Positions 63,262-64,000 of a stretch of DNA of 64,000 nt are shown here, one piece after another. Numbering within the stretch: the first letter of the stretch is position 1; the number at the start of each line of letters is the position of its first letter. The DNA is from Blepharisma stoltei (lineage: Eukaryota > Ciliophora > Heterotrichea > Heterotrichida > Blepharismidae), in contig CAJZBQ010000039.1 of assembly GCA_914767885.1 (NCBI GenBank), forward strand, positions 124,001 to 188,000, given 5' to 3'. The notes under the pieces are model-generated. The model was not told the DNA's origin, made no database searches, and was given only the letters and a program-made list of their open reading frames with translations. Position numbers and translations under genes: made by a program.

Positions 63262-64000
63262 GTCTCGTATGCATTTTATTATAAGAGATCTTTCAGCCCA
63301 CCTCTCAAGCATTCTATCTCTGTAGCCACTTCTGAAGAAAACTCAAATGGCCGCTTCATCCATGGCCGATCTTCTCTCCTCTCAAAACCAGACGGAATTG
63401 GGCTATCTCATTCCGAAGAAGCACAAGGAACATTTCAATCCTTATTAAAATCAAGCATCCTTAGAACAGAATCCTTGTTTTCCTTTCCCCAGTATTTTGC
63501 CTCTCCATCCCAACTTTCTCCTCAAGCCAGCTTTTCTGATATATTTTGCCCTGAAGAGCCTGCCTTCCCAAATTCTCGAAAAATCCCAAAATTCCCTTAC
63601 AAAGCTTTAGACGCCCCAAACTTACTCGACGATTTCTATATGAACGTTTTAGACTGGTCCTGCAATAATCTCCTTGCCGTAGCTCTCAATAAAGCAGTTT
63701 ATTTGTGGTCAGACACCATAAAACCTGCAAGATTTTTACATGATTTATGTGAAGAATCAGCCTCTTCTTTATCATGAAGTCCACAAGGTACCCATCTCGC
63801 AATTGGAACTTCCCAAGGCAAGCTTTTCTTATACGACGTAGAAAAAGAGTACCCGCTCCGCTGCTTTAAAGGCCATAATTCTCGTATCGGCACTTTATCT
63901 TGAAATAGCGTCGTTTTGTCATCAGGCTCCCGTGACCAAATAATCCTCCAGCACGACTTCAGGTCACCTTCCAACTATTTTTCTAAGCTTTCAGGACATA
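63262..64000 (+). CDS. FZR1: APC/C co-activator CDH1/Fizzy-related (WD40), partial, 5' end unresolved
   Basis: Substrate adaptor of the anaphase-promoting complex. The frame, open from 63262, runs off the window. RFIHGRSS resembles the C-box (RFIPxR), followed by a Ser-rich linker and the family hinge RKIPKFPYKALDAPNLLDDFY, then NVLDWSCNNLLAVAL, VYLWS, SLSWSPQGTHLAIGTSQG, IGTLSWNSVVLSSGSRD; both SLSW and TLSW use TGA for Trp. No in-frame ATG lies upstream. An ATG at 63237 connects if 19 nt (GT..AG, about 63267-63285) or a similar length of 1 mod 3 is removed. CDC20 is less likely because of the wording after the hinge. Confidence 0.9.

Noticed and set aside
1-64000. In-frame TGA codons as pseudogene marks
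   Set aside because: They coincide with conserved Trp positions in many families, so the code, not decay, explains them.

Overview
The window is nuclear DNA of a ciliate, most likely the germline (micronuclear) genome of a Blepharisma-like heterotrich. (1) In at least fifteen genes an in-frame TGA sits where the family has tryptophan (CKS1, UFC1, the oxysterol-binding protein, COQ2, CDH1), while TAA and TAG end genes; UGA=Trp is the Blepharisma code. (2) A 15-nt GT..AG intron is visible at 27144-27158, the heterotrich intron size. (3) About forty non-coding insertions interrupt reading frames. Nearly all start and end at a TA dinucleotide, and removing the insertion with one TA copy restores frame and family homology. 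These are internal eliminated sequences (IESs), excised when the somatic nucleus forms. The text is about 65% A+T and gene-dense, with gaps often of 10-200 bp.

Layout: 1-6184 CKS1, two hypothetical genes, a mitochondrial-type helical-repeat protein, UFC1, a coiled-coil protein and an ABHD17-type hydrolase. 7242-18307 a CK1-like kinase, a myristoylation-motif protein, cytoplasmic dynein intermediate chain, an oxysterol-binding protein, an acidic/EAKV-repeat protein and the geranylgeranyltransferase-I beta subunit. 18488-25621 two coiled-coil genes around a leucine-rich-repeat gene. 26286-30271 a gene whose paralogue lies at 51066-53322, LSM14/SCD6 and a secreted cytochrome-b5-like protein. 30812-35196 tandem membrane-anchored aspartic proteases. 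35323-41484 eIF2B-beta, cytosolic 5'-nucleotidase III, a small basic protein and a kelch protein. 41687-46441 a RING protein, an acidic protein and a long coiled-coil gene. 47246-56901 a second kelch protein, small hypotheticals, the paralogue, a FYVE-like finger protein and a nonaspanin. 58763-64000 a kinase-like protein, a MATE transporter, COQ2 and a partial CDH1/Fizzy.

The accessory content is the remarkable part. The insertions fall into classes: (a) a MITE family of about 190-380 bp whose ends carry the motif GTGAGTGAACAAAA next to a C-run, present in both orientations; (b) palindromic elements (7007, 19383, 39594, 46860); (c) GC-richer elements of 500-950 bp, several flanked by 13-21 bp direct repeats as left by retroposition, sitting in exons with the TA used for excision inside the duplicated target; (d) short unique IESs, many of 71-74 or 100-113 bp. 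One IES uses a 9-bp repeat without TA.

All joins were made by hand from reading frame and family knowledge. Where several TA pairs satisfy the frame, the entry says so. Each multi-segment gene is one entry spanning its IESs, with the segments listed in its evidence.
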